A stretch of DNA of 24,667 nucleotides from Clostridia bacterium (GCA_016297535.1 JAEDGL010000020.1:1-24667); one strand, 5' to 3'; positions 1 to 7,959 are shown, counted from the first letter of the stretch. Made by a program: numbers and translations. The notes: generated by a model from the sequence alone, not told the origin.

Positions 1-1235
1 GGCAGAATAAAGATGAGCGGAATCAGCAAAAACACCTTGCGCAGCAGCGCCAGAAACAGCGACACTTTGGCGCTGCCCATGGAAACAAACACCTGCTGGC
101 ATCCATGCTGCAAGCCAAACAGAAAAATTGCCGCCATATAAATGCGCATTGCGTGCGCGGTGGCCTGCGTCAGTGCAGCGTCGCTGGTAAAGGCCATGGC
201 AAATACCTGCGGCGCAGCCATGGCCACTATCCAGATCAGCGTGGAATAGCTGACGCAAATAATCAGCAGCAGCCTGTAACAGCTGCCTACGCGCTTTTTG
301 TTGCCCGCGCCGTAGTTAAAGCTGATAATGGGCTGCGCACCCTGGGTAAGACCCTGCAAGGGCATAAGCGCAAAATTCATTACACTGGACAGGATGGTCA
401 TGGTACCTACCGCAATGTCGCCGCCATAGCGCAGCAGCGACGAGTTAAAGCTGATGCTGAGCAGGCTTTCGGTGGACTGCATGACAAACGCGGCCAGACC
501 CAGCGCCACGCAGGGCAAATAGACCGACGGCTGAATACGCAGATTCTCCCTGCGCATTCGTAGCGTGGTTTTTTTGCCCGTCAGAAAGCACAGCACCCAT
601 GCGGCGGAGATCCCCTGCGACAGGATGGTGGCAAGCGCCGCGCCCTTTACCCCCAGGCCGAAAACAAAAATCAGGACCGGATCCAGCACAATGTTGCAAA
701 CCGCGCCGATCAGCACGGTGAGCATGCTGATTTTGGAAAAGCCCTGCGTGGTAATAAAAGGGTTAAGGCCAATGGAATACTGCACCGCAATGGTGCCGAT
801 GGCATAGATGGACATATAGTCCCACGCATAGCCAATGGTTTCCTCGCTTGCGCCAAACAGCAGCAGCGCCTGACGGCCAAACAGCAGCAGCGCCAAAGTA
901 AGCGCAACGGCCACAATGGTAAGTCCCGCCGCACAGTTACCCAAAATGCGTTCGGCCTCCTCGCGCTTGCCGCGACCCATCATAATGGCCGCGCGCGGCG
1001 CACCGCCAACGCTTGCCAGAGAGGCAAACGCCATCACCAGCACAATCAGCGGCATGGTTACGCCCAGCCCGGTCAGCGCCATCGCGCCCTCCCCCGGGAT
1101 ATGGCCGATATACATCCGATCCACCACATTGTAAAGCAGATTGACCACCTGCGCGGCAATGGCTGGCAGCGAAAGCTGCCACAGCAGTCTGCCAACCGGC
1201 TTGGTTGCAAGATCATTGTCTCTTTTGCTTTGCAT
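1..1235 (-). CDS. MATE family efflux transporter (C-terminus cut by window edge)
   Basis: This is a multidrug and toxin extrusion (MATE) type inner-membrane antiporter, which normally exports cationic or drug-like compounds using a Na+ or H+ gradient. The ATG at 1233-1235 is preceded by an AGGAGG-type ribosome binding site at about 1241-1248. The protein begins MQSKRDNDLATKPVGRLLWQ, followed by a hydrophobic helix with the LSLPAIAAQ signature and then VVNLLYNVVDRMYIGHIPG, both characteristic of MATE repeat one. A second MATE half follows, with QGAQPIISFNYGAGNKKR near residue 300. About 411 codons are present of the usual 440-460, so only the last helix or so is missing. It is divergent from the ATP-grasp genes. 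The substrate cannot be predicted. Confidence 0.9.
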   Translation of the reverse strand, partial: MQSKRDNDLATKPVGRLLWQLSLPAIAAQVVNLLYNVVDRMYIGHIPGEGAMALTGLGVTMPLIVLVMAFASLASVGGAPRAAIMMGRGKREEAERILGNCAAGLTIVAVALTLALLLFGRQALLLFGASEETIGYAWDYMSIYAIGTIAVQYSIGLNPFITTQGFSKISMLTVLIGAVCNIVLDPVLIFVFGLGVKGAALATILSQGISAAWVLCFLTGKKTTLRMRRENLRIQPSVYLPCVALGLAAFVMQSTESLLSISFNSSLLRYGGDIAVGTMTILSSVMNFALMPLQGLTQGAQPIISFNYGAGNKKRVGSCYRLLLIICVSYSTLIWIVAMAAPQVFAMAFTSDAALTQATAHAMRIYMAAIFLFGLQHGCQQVFVSMGSAKVSLFLALLRKVFLLIPLIFIL

Positions 1236-1271
1236 AAGCTTCCTCCTGTACGTTTTCCAAACGCAAAAACC

Positions 1272-1300
1272 ATTATAAAATTGTTTGGGCGGAAATGCAA
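1272..1300 (-). promoter_or_regulatory. SigA-type promoter for the MATE gene
   Basis: On the minus strand a perfect TATAAT (1277 to 1272) lies 17 bases from a weak -35 TTGCAT (1300 to 1295). It is about 37 bases upstream of the MATE start codon. The -35 matches only 3 of 6 consensus bases, so the call rests mainly on the -10 and the position. Confidence 0.5.
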
Positions 1301-1313
1301 GCCCGGCTTCGGA

Positions 1314-1342
1314 TTGACAACGCTCTCCGCCCGTGGTAGACT
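1314..1342 (+). promoter_or_regulatory. SigA-type promoter for the ATP-grasp pair
   Basis: Consensus -35 TTGACA (1314-1319), 17-base spacer, -10 TAGACT (1337-1342) with an upstream TGG, which makes an extended -10. Transcription would start near 1350, about 28 bases before the first ATP-grasp start codon. It is back-to-back with the MATE promoter, the two -35 elements being 13 bases apart. Confidence 0.7.
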
Positions 1343-1377
1343 GCACCTGAAACCTGTACCAAAGGGGACGTGAGCGG

Positions 1378-2256
1378 ATGTACAAAGGGCTGATGGTGGT
1401 TAACGCCTTTTTGCATACCACAAAGTTTGATGATCTGTACCATACGCTGCTGGAAGCTGCGCAGCAGTGCGGCATGGCGCTGGATGCGGCTACCAACGCC
1501 GAGCTGAGCCTGGCCGTTTGCACGGGAAAGCTTGTTCCATCGCATTATGATTTTGTGCTGTTCTGGGATAAGGACGTGCAGCTGGCCATGCAGCTGGAAA
1601 ATATGGGCATGCGCGTGTTTAACTCCGCCCAAAGCATTCTTTGGTGCGATGACAAGGCGCTTACCTATCTCAAGCTGGCCCCTCACGGCATTCCCATGCC
1701 CCGCACCATCCTTGCACCCAAAACCTTTCCCAACATCGGCTATACGGATCTTTCGTTTGTGGATGATGTGGCGGATGCGCTTGGCTTTCCCATCGTGCTC
1801 AAGGAATGCTTCGGCTCCTTTGGGCAGCAGGTGTATCTGCTTCATGACATCGTCTCTCTGCGCCAGAAGGTGCGTGAGCTGGCGGGTACGCCGCTTTTGT
1901 TTCAGGAGCTGATTACCGAAAGCTTTGGCCACGATATTCGCATCAACGTGGTAGGCGGACGCGTAGCCGCCAGCATGCTGCGCCGCAGCACCGATGGCGA
2001 CTTTCGCAGCAACCTTACCCGCGGCGGCGCCATGGAAAGCTACACCCCCACAGGCGCCGAAGCCGCGCTGGCCATTCGCGCAGCCCGGCTGCTGGAGCTG
2101 GAGTTTGCCGGTGTGGACATTCTGTTTGGAAAAAATGGCCCTGTTTTGTGCGAGGTCAATTCCAACGCGCATTTCAAAACCACGCTGCAATGCACAGGCG
2201 TAAACATGGCCGTGGAAATCATGCGCCATATCGCCGGAAAGCTGGCTGAAGAATGA
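1378..2256 (+). CDS. ATP-grasp ligase, RimK-like (first of a tandem pair)
   Basis: A 292-residue protein of the ATP-grasp superfamily, closest in look to RimK-type carboxylate-amine ligases, which make a peptide-like bond through an acyl-phosphate. An N-terminal pre-ATP-grasp region (about 1-90) is followed by the ATP-binding lysine in FPIVLKECFGSFGQQ (K142), the linker FQELITESFGHDIRINVVGG (E177, D186, R188), the loop SNLTRGG (211-217) and the metal-binding end GVDILF...CEVNSN (D247, E259, N261). All expected catalytic elements are present. An AAAGGGG at about 1361-1367 can serve as ribosome binding site. The gene overlaps the next by ATGA, so the two are probably translationally coupled. 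The substrate is unknown; no carrier protein or small peptide gene is visible nearby. Confidence 0.82.
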   Translation: MYKGLMVVNAFLHTTKFDDLYHTLLEAAQQCGMALDAATNAELSLAVCTGKLVPSHYDFVLFWDKDVQLAMQLENMGMRVFNSAQSILWCDDKALTYLKLAPHGIPMPRTILAPKTFPNIGYTDLSFVDDVADALGFPIVLKECFGSFGQQVYLLHDIVSLRQKVRELAGTPLLFQELITESFGHDIRINVVGGRVAASMLRRSTDGDFRSNLTRGGAMESYTPTGAEAALAIRAARLLELEFAGVDILFGKNGPVLCEVNSNAHFKTTLQCTGVNMAVEIMRHIAGKLAEE

Positions 2257-3119
2257 AAAAACTGTGGCTTCTTTACGATGATGCCGATTTTATCATCAAC
2301 CAGGGCTTTGCCCGCATGATGCAGGAACGCGGGAAACCGCTGGGCCTTGCGGTGGAAGCCGTGCTGATGAGCGAGCTTGTGCTGGGCATGCAGGAAAACG
2401 GTCAACCCGTCTGCAAGCGAAACGGCGAATCCGCGCGGCCGGACGCAATTCTGTCCAGGCAGCGCGATGCGTTTGTCAGCGAGCAGTTTGAACGCATGGG
2501 CATTCCTGTGTTCAACAATTCGCTCGTCTGCCGCATTTGCAACGACAAACGGATCACCTATCAGTTTTTGCAGGGATTCCCCATGCCGCAGACCGTGTTC
2601 CTATCCCCCACCCGGCAGGATCCGCCTGAGGGAACGCGCTTTCCCGTGGTGGTAAAGCCCGCATGCAGCCATGGCGGCGACCGTGTGCTGGTGGCTCACA
2701 ACGAACACGAATGGCGCGAAGCGGCCGCCCGTATTTTGCCTCAGCCCGCCCTGCAGCAGGCTGTTGTAACCGAAGCTGGACGGGATCTGCGCGTGTACGT
2801 GCTGGGCGGACAAATTCTGGCGGGGGTCATGCGCACCGCACGCACCGGTGTGGTGAGCAATTTCAAGCAAGGCGGTCATGTGGCGCTGCACCAGCTTACC
2901 GATGCGGAACGGGAGCTTGCCCAGCGCGTAATCGACCGTTTTGAGCAAGCCGGCGCGCCGCTGCATATGGCGGGCGTGGATCTTTTGTACGACCACGGCC
3001 ATCCCGTTCTTGGCGAAGTGGAGGATGTGGTGGGCAGCCGTATGCTCTACAACACCAGCGAGATCGACATCGTCGCGCTGTATCTGCAGCATATCGCCAA
3101 AATACTGCATGCCCGGTGA
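2253..3119 (+). CDS. ATP-grasp ligase, RimK-like (second of a tandem pair)
   Basis: A 288-residue ATP-grasp protein and a diverged paralogue of the gene before it, with which it overlaps by four bases. Visible elements are an N-terminal domain (1-100), FPVVVKPACSHGGDR (K135 for ATP), TEAGRDLRVYVLGG (D178, R180), the loop SNFKQGG (202-208) and GVDLLY...GEVEDVVGS (D243, E255). At the metal site the usual ExN of RimK-like enzymes reads E-V-E (E255, E257), whereas the upstream paralogue keeps E-V-N. The asparagine normally binds Mg2+, so the change could alter metal use or activity. The two proteins may act in sequence or as a heterodimer; this is inference. A promoter for the next gene overlaps its stop codon. 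Confidence 0.82.
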   Translation: MKKLWLLYDDADFIINQGFARMMQERGKPLGLAVEAVLMSELVLGMQENGQPVCKRNGESARPDAILSRQRDAFVSEQFERMGIPVFNNSLVCRICNDKRITYQFLQGFPMPQTVFLSPTRQDPPEGTRFPVVVKPACSHGGDRVLVAHNEHEWREAAARILPQPALQQAVVTEAGRDLRVYVLGGQILAGVMRTARTGVVSNFKQGGHVALHQLTDAERELAQRVIDRFEQAGAPLHMAGVDLLYDHGHPVLGEVEDVVGSRMLYNTSEIDIVALYLQHIAKILHAR

Positions 3120-3144
3120 CACATTCAGCAATCTATGCTATAAT
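3116..3144 (+). promoter_or_regulatory. Strong SigA-type promoter for the WecE-like gene
   Basis: -35 GTGACA (3116-3121), exactly 17 bases, then perfect TATAAT (3139-3144) preceded by TGC, an extended -10. The -35 includes the TGA stop codon of the upstream ATP-grasp gene. Start of transcription would be near 3151, about 32 bases before the TTG start codon. Confidence 0.8.
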
Positions 3145-3167
3145 CAATCTGTTTAACTCAAAGCGTG

Positions 3168-3185
3168 AGGGAGGCAGCATTCTTG
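3168..3185 (+). promoter_or_regulatory. Ribosome binding site that fixes a TTG start
   Basis: AGGGAGG (3168-3174) is followed by an 8-base spacer and TTG (3183-3185). The in-frame GTG at 3165 sits against the binding site and cannot use it, so TTG is the likely start. The resulting N-terminus MIPFNIPP matches the family pattern. Confidence 0.85.
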
Positions 3186-4310
3186 ATTCCTTTCAATATT
3201 CCCCCATATTTACCCGAATGCTCCGTTTATGTGGAGCAGGCCATTCAAAACCACAAAATATGCGGAGACGGCGTATTTACCGGGCGCTGCAACAAAGCGC
3301 TTGAGCAGATGACCGGCGCACACCGCGCGCTGCTCACCACCTCCGGCACATCCGCCCTGGAAATGGCGGCTTTGCTGATGAATATTCAGCCCGGCGACGA
3401 GGTCATCATGCCGTCCTATACCTTCTGCTCCACGGCCAACGCCTTTGCGCTGCGCGGCGCGGTGATTGTGTTTGTGGATGTAGATCCCCTTACCATGAAC
3501 ATCGATCCCGCCTGCGTGCGAGCCGCCGTAACCCCCAAAACAAAGGCCATTGTGCCTGTTCACTACGCAGGGGTGTGCTGCGACATGGACGCTTTGCAGG
3601 CCATTTGCGACGAGTATGGCCTGCTGATGTGCGAGGACGCCGCGCAGGCTGTAAGCTCCGCCTACAAGGGCCGCCCCGCCGGATCCATGAGCACGGTTGG
3701 CTGCTTCAGCTTCCACGAGACCAAAAACTTCTCCATGGGCGAGGGCGGCGCGGTGCTGGTGCAGGATCCCGAGCTGGCCGAACGCGCCGAGATCATCCGC
3801 GAAAAGGGCACGGACCGCAGCCGCTTCTACCGCGGCCAGGTGGACAAGTATACATGGATTGATATTGGCTCCTCCTTCCTGCCCAGCGAGCTAAACGCCG
3901 CCTACCTGCTTGCCCAGCTGGAGCAGCATGAGCGGATTACCGCCGCCCGCATGGCCTGCTGGAATCAGTATCACGCCGCGTTTGAGCAACTGGAAGCCAA
4001 AGGTTGTCTGAGGCGCATGCATGTTCCCGCGCACTGCACGCACAACGCGCACATGTATTATATTGTGCTTAACTCTCTCAGCCAGCGCACTGCCATGATT
4101 GAGCACCTCAAAAACAACGGAGTAAACGCCGTGTTCCACTACGTTCCCCTTCATTCTGCCGCGGCAGGCCTGCGTTTTGGACGCTTCCACGGCGAAGACC
4201 GGTACACCACCAACCTGAGCGAGCGTCTGCTTCGGCTGCCGCTGCACTATGGTTTGAGCGAAGCGGACTGCAGCAAAGTGATCGAAGCCGTATCTTCTTT
4301 CTTTGACTGA
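3183..4310 (+). CDS. wecE: dTDP-4-amino-4,6-dideoxygalactose transaminase, WecE/RffA type
   Basis: A PLP-dependent sugar aminotransferase of the DegT/DnrJ/EryC1/StrS family. WecE converts dTDP-4-keto-6-deoxyglucose plus glutamate to dTDP-4-amino-4,6-dideoxygalactose (dTDP-Fuc4N) in the cytoplasm. Read from the TTG start it has 375 residues, close to the E. coli enzyme. It has the opening IPFN.PP, GDGVFT (28-33), TTSGTSALE (52-60), EDAAQA (151-156), and SFHETKN with the Schiff-base lysine at K181. The later blocks REKGTDRSRFYRGQVDKYTW, GSSFLPSELNAAYL and FHGEDRYTTNLSERLLRLP are very WecE-like. No gene for RmlA, RmlB, a Fuc4N transferase or an acetyltransferase is in the window, so its sugar substrate must be made elsewhere. 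A strong promoter precedes it and a hairpin follows. Family assignment is firm; the exact sugar is inferred. Confidence 0.9.
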   Translation: MIPFNIPPYLPECSVYVEQAIQNHKICGDGVFTGRCNKALEQMTGAHRALLTTSGTSALEMAALLMNIQPGDEVIMPSYTFCSTANAFALRGAVIVFVDVDPLTMNIDPACVRAAVTPKTKAIVPVHYAGVCCDMDALQAICDEYGLLMCEDAAQAVSSAYKGRPAGSMSTVGCFSFHETKNFSMGEGGAVLVQDPELAERAEIIREKGTDRSRFYRGQVDKYTWIDIGSSFLPSELNAAYLLAQLEQHERITAARMACWNQYHAAFEQLEAKGCLRRMHVPAHCTHNAHMYYIVLNSLSQRTAMIEHLKNNGVNAVFHYVPLHSAAAGLRFGRFHGEDRYTTNLSERLLRLPLHYGLSEADCSKVIEAVSSFFD

Positions 4311-4331
4311 TCAGCAGCCAAACAACACCTG

Positions 4332-4362
4332 AAAGCCCGGAAACCTGCAGCCTCCGGGCTTT
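4332..4362 (+). terminator. Intrinsic terminator after the WecE-like gene
   Basis: A perfect 10-base stem, AAAGCCCGGA (4332-4341) with TCCGGGCTTT (4353-4362), and an 11-base loop, about 20 bases after the stop codon. The trailing T-run (TTTATT) is short. It separates the aminotransferase gene from the MFS gene. Confidence 0.75.
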
Positions 4363-4440
4363 ATTGATTGCGATGCAAACCCCAAAAAGGATCCTTGCTT
4401 CCGGTATCTGCCCGTATCACCAATCAAAGGAGCCATTGAT

Positions 4441-5676
4441 ATGTTCTCATTCATCAGGAAGCTTTCCAAAAGGGAGCGCTCGATTCTCTATACCTGCTTT
4501 TTTGCCTTCTTCTGCAATGGTTCGCTGGCTCTGATGATGGGCTCGGCCATTCCCGATCTCAAGGCCGCCTACCAGCTGTCCGATACGCTGAGCGGATTGT
4601 TCCTGTCCGCCCATTCGATTGGCAACCTGATTGCCGGGTTCATCAGCGGTATTGTGCCGTTGTATCTGGGACAGAAGAAATCCATTCTCCTGCTCAGCTC
4701 CCTGGCCTTTATCGGCTTTACCATGATGATTGTCTGGGGAAACCCGGTCTGGCTGTTTCTGGCCTTTGTGTTTACCGGGTTGGGGCGCGGCTCCGTAACC
4801 AACTTTGACAACCGCATGGTCAATCAGATATCCGGGGGCAGTCCCGTGGGCACCAACCTGCTGCACAGCTGCTTTGCCGTTGGCGCCATTCTGACGCCGC
4901 TGATCTTTCTGGCGGTAAGCCGCTGTATGGGCTGGCGCGCGGCGGTGGGCGTGGTGGTGCTGTTTGGTTGCGTAAGCCTGTTTAATCTTAGCCGCATGAA
5001 GCTCCAGCAGGATCATCTGGATCGCCGGGACAAGACCAACAGCACGGTTTGCTTTCTGAAAAATCCAAGCTTCCTGATCCTGGCGATGATGATGTTTTGC
5101 TACCTCTGCTCCGAATATGCCATTAACGGCTGGCTGGTAACCTATATTCAGAACAAGGAATCCCTGTTGCTGGGCTTTGGCAAAACAGGCGATGAGCTGA
5201 CCGCCGCGGTAAAAGCATACAGCCAATCCATGGCCACACTGCTGTGGTCCGTGATGCTGGCAGGACGCTTGTTTTGTGCATGGCTTTCCGGCCATGTGCA
5301 TCAGAAGCTGCTGATGATGGTTTCCAGCTTTGGCGTAGCGGCCTTTTATGGCCTTCTGCTGGTAAGCTCCACCATTCCCATGGCAACCGTCTGCGTGGCC
5401 GGACTTGGCTTTTGCATGGCCGGTATCTGCCCCATGATTTACTCCGACGCAGCCATTTTTACCAACACCTATCCCCTGGCCACAAGCTTTATTCTGGGCA
5501 TCGGCTCCGGCGGCGCCATCCTGATGCCCACGGTGGTGGGCTCGCTGGCGGAGCGCTTTGGCTTTACCGGCGGTATGAGCGCGATCTTTGTAACCATCGT
5601 GCTGCTTGTAGTGTTCTCGGTGCTCAACGTAACGGTGAAAACCCGCGTGCCCAAGGAATACCAGGCGCAGGCATAA
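4441..5676 (+). CDS. MFS transporter
   Basis: A 411-residue polytopic membrane protein with about 12 hydrophobic segments in two halves separated by a hydrophilic loop near residues 180-200, as in the major facilitator superfamily. The first helix pair contains FFCNGSLALMMGSAIPDLK; the region GFISGIVPLYLGQKKS corresponds to the conserved loop between helices 2 and 3. The overall pattern resembles sugar-type (FucP/FHS-like) members, but the substrate cannot be named. AAAGGAG (4426-4432) lies 8 bases before the ATG. No clear promoter was found between the preceding terminator and the gene. It may export or import a product related to the upstream genes, but the intervening terminator makes that link weak. 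Confidence 0.82.
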   Translation: MFSFIRKLSKRERSILYTCFFAFFCNGSLALMMGSAIPDLKAAYQLSDTLSGLFLSAHSIGNLIAGFISGIVPLYLGQKKSILLLSSLAFIGFTMMIVWGNPVWLFLAFVFTGLGRGSVTNFDNRMVNQISGGSPVGTNLLHSCFAVGAILTPLIFLAVSRCMGWRAAVGVVVLFGCVSLFNLSRMKLQQDHLDRRDKTNSTVCFLKNPSFLILAMMMFCYLCSEYAINGWLVTYIQNKESLLLGFGKTGDELTAAVKAYSQSMATLLWSVMLAGRLFCAWLSGHVHQKLLMMVSSFGVAAFYGLLLVSSTIPMATVCVAGLGFCMAGICPMIYSDAAIFTNTYPLATSFILGIGSGGAILMPTVVGSLAERFGFTGGMSAIFVTIVLLVVFSVLNVTVKTRVPKEYQAQA

Positions 5677-5719
5677 ATTCGGCATGTCAAAAACTTGCTG
5701 CGAAAGTTTTTTAACAGTC

Positions 5720-5750
5720 AGAAGGGTCTGCCACGGCAGACCCTTCTTTC
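5720..5750. terminator. Intrinsic terminator between convergent genes
   Basis: A perfect 12-base stem, AGAAGGGTCTGC (5720-5731) with GCAGACCCTTCT (5736-5747), and a 4-base loop. On the + strand it runs into TTCTTATTGTTTT, which suits termination of the MFS transcript. The minus side lacks an adjacent T-run, so its effect on the HAD gene is less certain. Confidence 0.85.
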
Positions 5751-6386
5751 TTATTGTTTTAAAAGCGCATCAGCCAGTTCCTTCATGCTGCGTACGCTCA
5801 GCTCCGCGTCCAGATCAGGGAAATAACCGTCCGGATCAAACAGAATCCCCTTCATGCCGGCGTTGTGACCGGCCATCACGTCGATGTCTCGGTCGCCAAT
5901 CATGGCGCAGACTTTGGGCAAAAGGTGATTGCGCGCCATCAGCGAAAGCAGCGCGTCCGGCGCGGGCTTGAGCGGAAACGGATCCGATCCCAGCACGGCG
6001 TCATCAAAGTAAAGCCACAGCTTTTCGCGCTTAAGCTGGTCAATGGCGCTTTGATGGCTATGCGTATAAAGATAGTGGTGAAAGCCCGCATCGTGCAGCC
6101 GCCTGAGACAATCCGGCAGGCCTTCGTAAGGGGGATCGCTATGCGGCTGATTGTGATAAAACCGGTATGGCGCCAAAATCTGCTCGCAGGTCAATCCGGC
6201 CTGACGGGCGCACCAATCCGCCGCATGACTGACGGAGCCTTTCATCAGCCGCATCAGCGTTTCCTGATCCACCAGGTGGGAAAGTCCCAGATCCTCCAGC
6301 CCCTTCATAAAGGAGCTGCAGATTTCCGGGTAGGAGTTAAATAGCGTTCCGTCAAAATCCCAGAACAGATGGCGTACCTCGTTCAT
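5751..6386 (-). CDS. HAD-superfamily phosphatase (Gph/PpaX-like)
   Basis: A 211-residue soluble haloacid-dehalogenase-type hydrolase with all four motifs: DFDGT with nucleophile D10 and acid/base D12, motif II threonine T108 in YTHS, motif III lysine K140 in KPAPD, and motif IV GDRDID (D165, D169). An alpha-helical cap of the C1 type lies between motifs I and II (about 16-85). This arrangement is that of phosphoglycolate phosphatase and pyrophosphatase PpaX relatives, which act on small phosphorylated metabolites. Its ATG overlaps the stop of the upstream CorC-like gene by four bases, so the two are probably one operon with coupled translation. The substrate is not predictable from sequence. 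Confidence 0.88.
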   Translation of the reverse strand: MNEVRHLFWDFDGTLFNSYPEICSSFMKGLEDLGLSHLVDQETLMRLMKGSVSHAADWCARQAGLTCEQILAPYRFYHNQPHSDPPYEGLPDCLRRLHDAGFHHYLYTHSHQSAIDQLKREKLWLYFDDAVLGSDPFPLKPAPDALLSLMARNHLLPKVCAMIGDRDIDVMAGHNAGMKGILFDPDGYFPDLDAELSVRSMKELADALLKQ

Positions 6387-7750
6387 CCTTCGTTCTCCTC
6401 ACTGTGGTCTTCGGTGGCTTCCTCCCCGGAAGAACCGGCAATAACCTTGCTCACCAGCGCTTTTTCGATGCGGTGTTCCAGAATGCTTTCCACCTGCACG
6501 CGCAAGCCGTTGATGGTTACCTCGGGCCTGGCGCCATCCTCGGGAATACTGGAAAACAGGCTGAAAACCATGCCGCCCAGCGTGTCGTATTCTTCCTCCA
6601 GAGGCAGCTCCATATCCAGTGCTTCCGCAAGGGTATCCAGCGCCACGGTGCCGTTTACGCGCCACAGGTTTTCTTCCAGCTGTTCGATCTCCGCATCCTC
6701 CTTGGGATCGAACTCGTCGTAGATGTTGCCCACAATCTCTTCCAGAAGATCCTCCATGGTTACAATACCGCTCATGCCGCCGTATTCATCTACAACGATG
6801 GCAAAATGCACCTTCTGCTTTTGCATATTGCTAAATAGTCTATCCGCCGGGACCGTTTCAGGAACCATATAGGGCTTGCGTAGCAGCTGACGCAGCGTTT
6901 TGCGGGGGGTAGCATGGGTATTGAGCAGAAAATCGCGTGTGTTGAGGATGCCCAGAATATCATCCGTATCATCGCCGTACACAGGAAAACGGCTCAGTCC
7001 GCTTTCGCGGATGGTTTGCAAAACGTCCTCCTCGGCCGCGTCCGCCTGAATGGCCACCACATCCATGCGGTGCACCATCACATCCGCCGCCGTATTGTTG
7101 TTGAATTCAAAGATGTTTTCAATCATGGTGCGCTCGTCCTGCTCGATCGCTCCGCTCTCGCTGCCGATATCCACCATCATGCGAATTTCTTCCTCGGTTA
7201 CTTCTTCGCCGCCATCGTTGGGGTTGATGCGAAACAGGCGAAGAATGCCGTTGGTGCTTACCGTAAGCAGCCACACCAGCGGGGCAAAAAGATGAGAGAC
7301 GGTTTGAATGATCTGACAGGAGAAGCGCGCGACCTTTTCCGGCGCCTGCAGGGCAATGCGCTTGGGAACCAGCTCGCCCAGCACAATCATGAAATAGCTG
7401 AGAACCAGAGTGATGAGCACAACGCATAGCGTATGCAGCACCGCGGGCGAAAGCAGCGAAAAGCCAGCTGCAACGGCTGCATTTGCCAGCAGCGAAGCAA
7501 AGCTGTCGGCCGCAAACGCGCTGGCCAGAAAACCGCTCAGCGTGATACACACCTGAATGGTGGATAAAAAGCGCGTGGGCGATTCAATCATTGCAAGCAT
7601 TTTGCGCGACAGTGGATCGCCGTCCTCAGCCTGCTTGCGTATGCGGTTTTCATTCAGAGACACGACTGCCGTCTCTGTTGATGCAAAAAAGGCGTTGATC
7701 AGGATCAGAATCAATTGAACCAGCAATTGACTGCCTATGGGATCGTCCAA
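6383..7750 (-). CDS. CorC/HlyC-type CNNM membrane protein with CBS pair
   Basis: A 455-residue protein with the standard order of the hemolysin C/CorC (CNNM) family: a DUF21 transmembrane domain (about 1-190) that starts with a helix and FFASTETAVVSLNENRIRKQ, a pair of CBS domains (about 205-330, including VMVHRMDVVAIQ and GMSGIVTMEDLLEEIVG), and a C-terminal CorC_HlyC domain (about 345-430, LWRVNGTVALDTLAEAL). Family members are tied to Mg2+ or Na+ export and divalent metal tolerance. The start is TTG at 7750-7748, chosen because AAGGAGGG (7764 to 7757) lies 6 bases before it. It is followed with a 4-base overlap by a HAD phosphatase. Confidence 0.9.
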   Translation of the reverse strand: MDDPIGSQLLVQLILILINAFFASTETAVVSLNENRIRKQAEDGDPLSRKMLAMIESPTRFLSTIQVCITLSGFLASAFAADSFASLLANAAVAAGFSLLSPAVLHTLCVVLITLVLSYFMIVLGELVPKRIALQAPEKVARFSCQIIQTVSHLFAPLVWLLTVSTNGILRLFRINPNDGGEEVTEEEIRMMVDIGSESGAIEQDERTMIENIFEFNNNTAADVMVHRMDVVAIQADAAEEDVLQTIRESGLSRFPVYGDDTDDILGILNTRDFLLNTHATPRKTLRQLLRKPYMVPETVPADRLFSNMQKQKVHFAIVVDEYGGMSGIVTMEDLLEEIVGNIYDEFDPKEDAEIEQLEENLWRVNGTVALDTLAEALDMELPLEEEYDTLGGMVFSLFSSIPEDGARPEVTINGLRVQVESILEHRIEKALVSKVIAGSSGEEATEDHSEENEG

Positions 7751-7764
7751 GGAAAACCCTCCTT
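7748..7764 (-). promoter_or_regulatory. Ribosome binding site and TTG start of the CorC-like gene
   Basis: AAGGAGGG (7764 to 7757), a near-ideal Shine-Dalgarno sequence, precedes a TTG codon at 7750. No ATG sits at a proper distance in this frame, so TTG initiation is favoured. Confidence 0.8.
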
Positions 7765-7795
7765 AATGTGCAGCAAAGTGCCGCAGGATTGTTTG

Positions 7796-7804
7796 ATTAT
7801 ACCA
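7796..7804 (-). promoter_or_regulatory. Extended -10 promoter of the CorC-like gene
   Basis: TGGTATAAT on the minus strand (7804 to 7796) is a perfect extended -10, about 45 bases upstream of the TTG start. No good -35 is found 16-18 bases further up, which is tolerated for extended -10 promoters. Confidence 0.55.
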
Positions 7805-7959
7805 CAGCTCCGAAGGAAAAGCATCAAACTTTTATAAAGGATTTGGAAAAATACTGTAAAATCATAAGACCAGACCACCCATGCAGCGAAAGAAAAACGA
7901 TCCTTTCTTATTTTCTCTGAACCGGTGCATGTGTTTTTTGCAATTTTTGTTGATAAATC

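Noticed and set aside
1273..2229. A 318-codon open frame on the minus strand opposite the first ATP-grasp gene
   Set aside because: It is antisense to a gene with all ATP-grasp motifs, has low-complexity His/Gln/Arg-rich composition and no recognisable domain.
4447..5685. A 412-codon open frame on the minus strand opposite the MFS gene
   Set aside because: Its His/Gln/Lys/Gly-rich composition is what the reverse of a hydrophobic membrane protein gives. The + strand frame has clear membrane helices and a good ribosome binding site.
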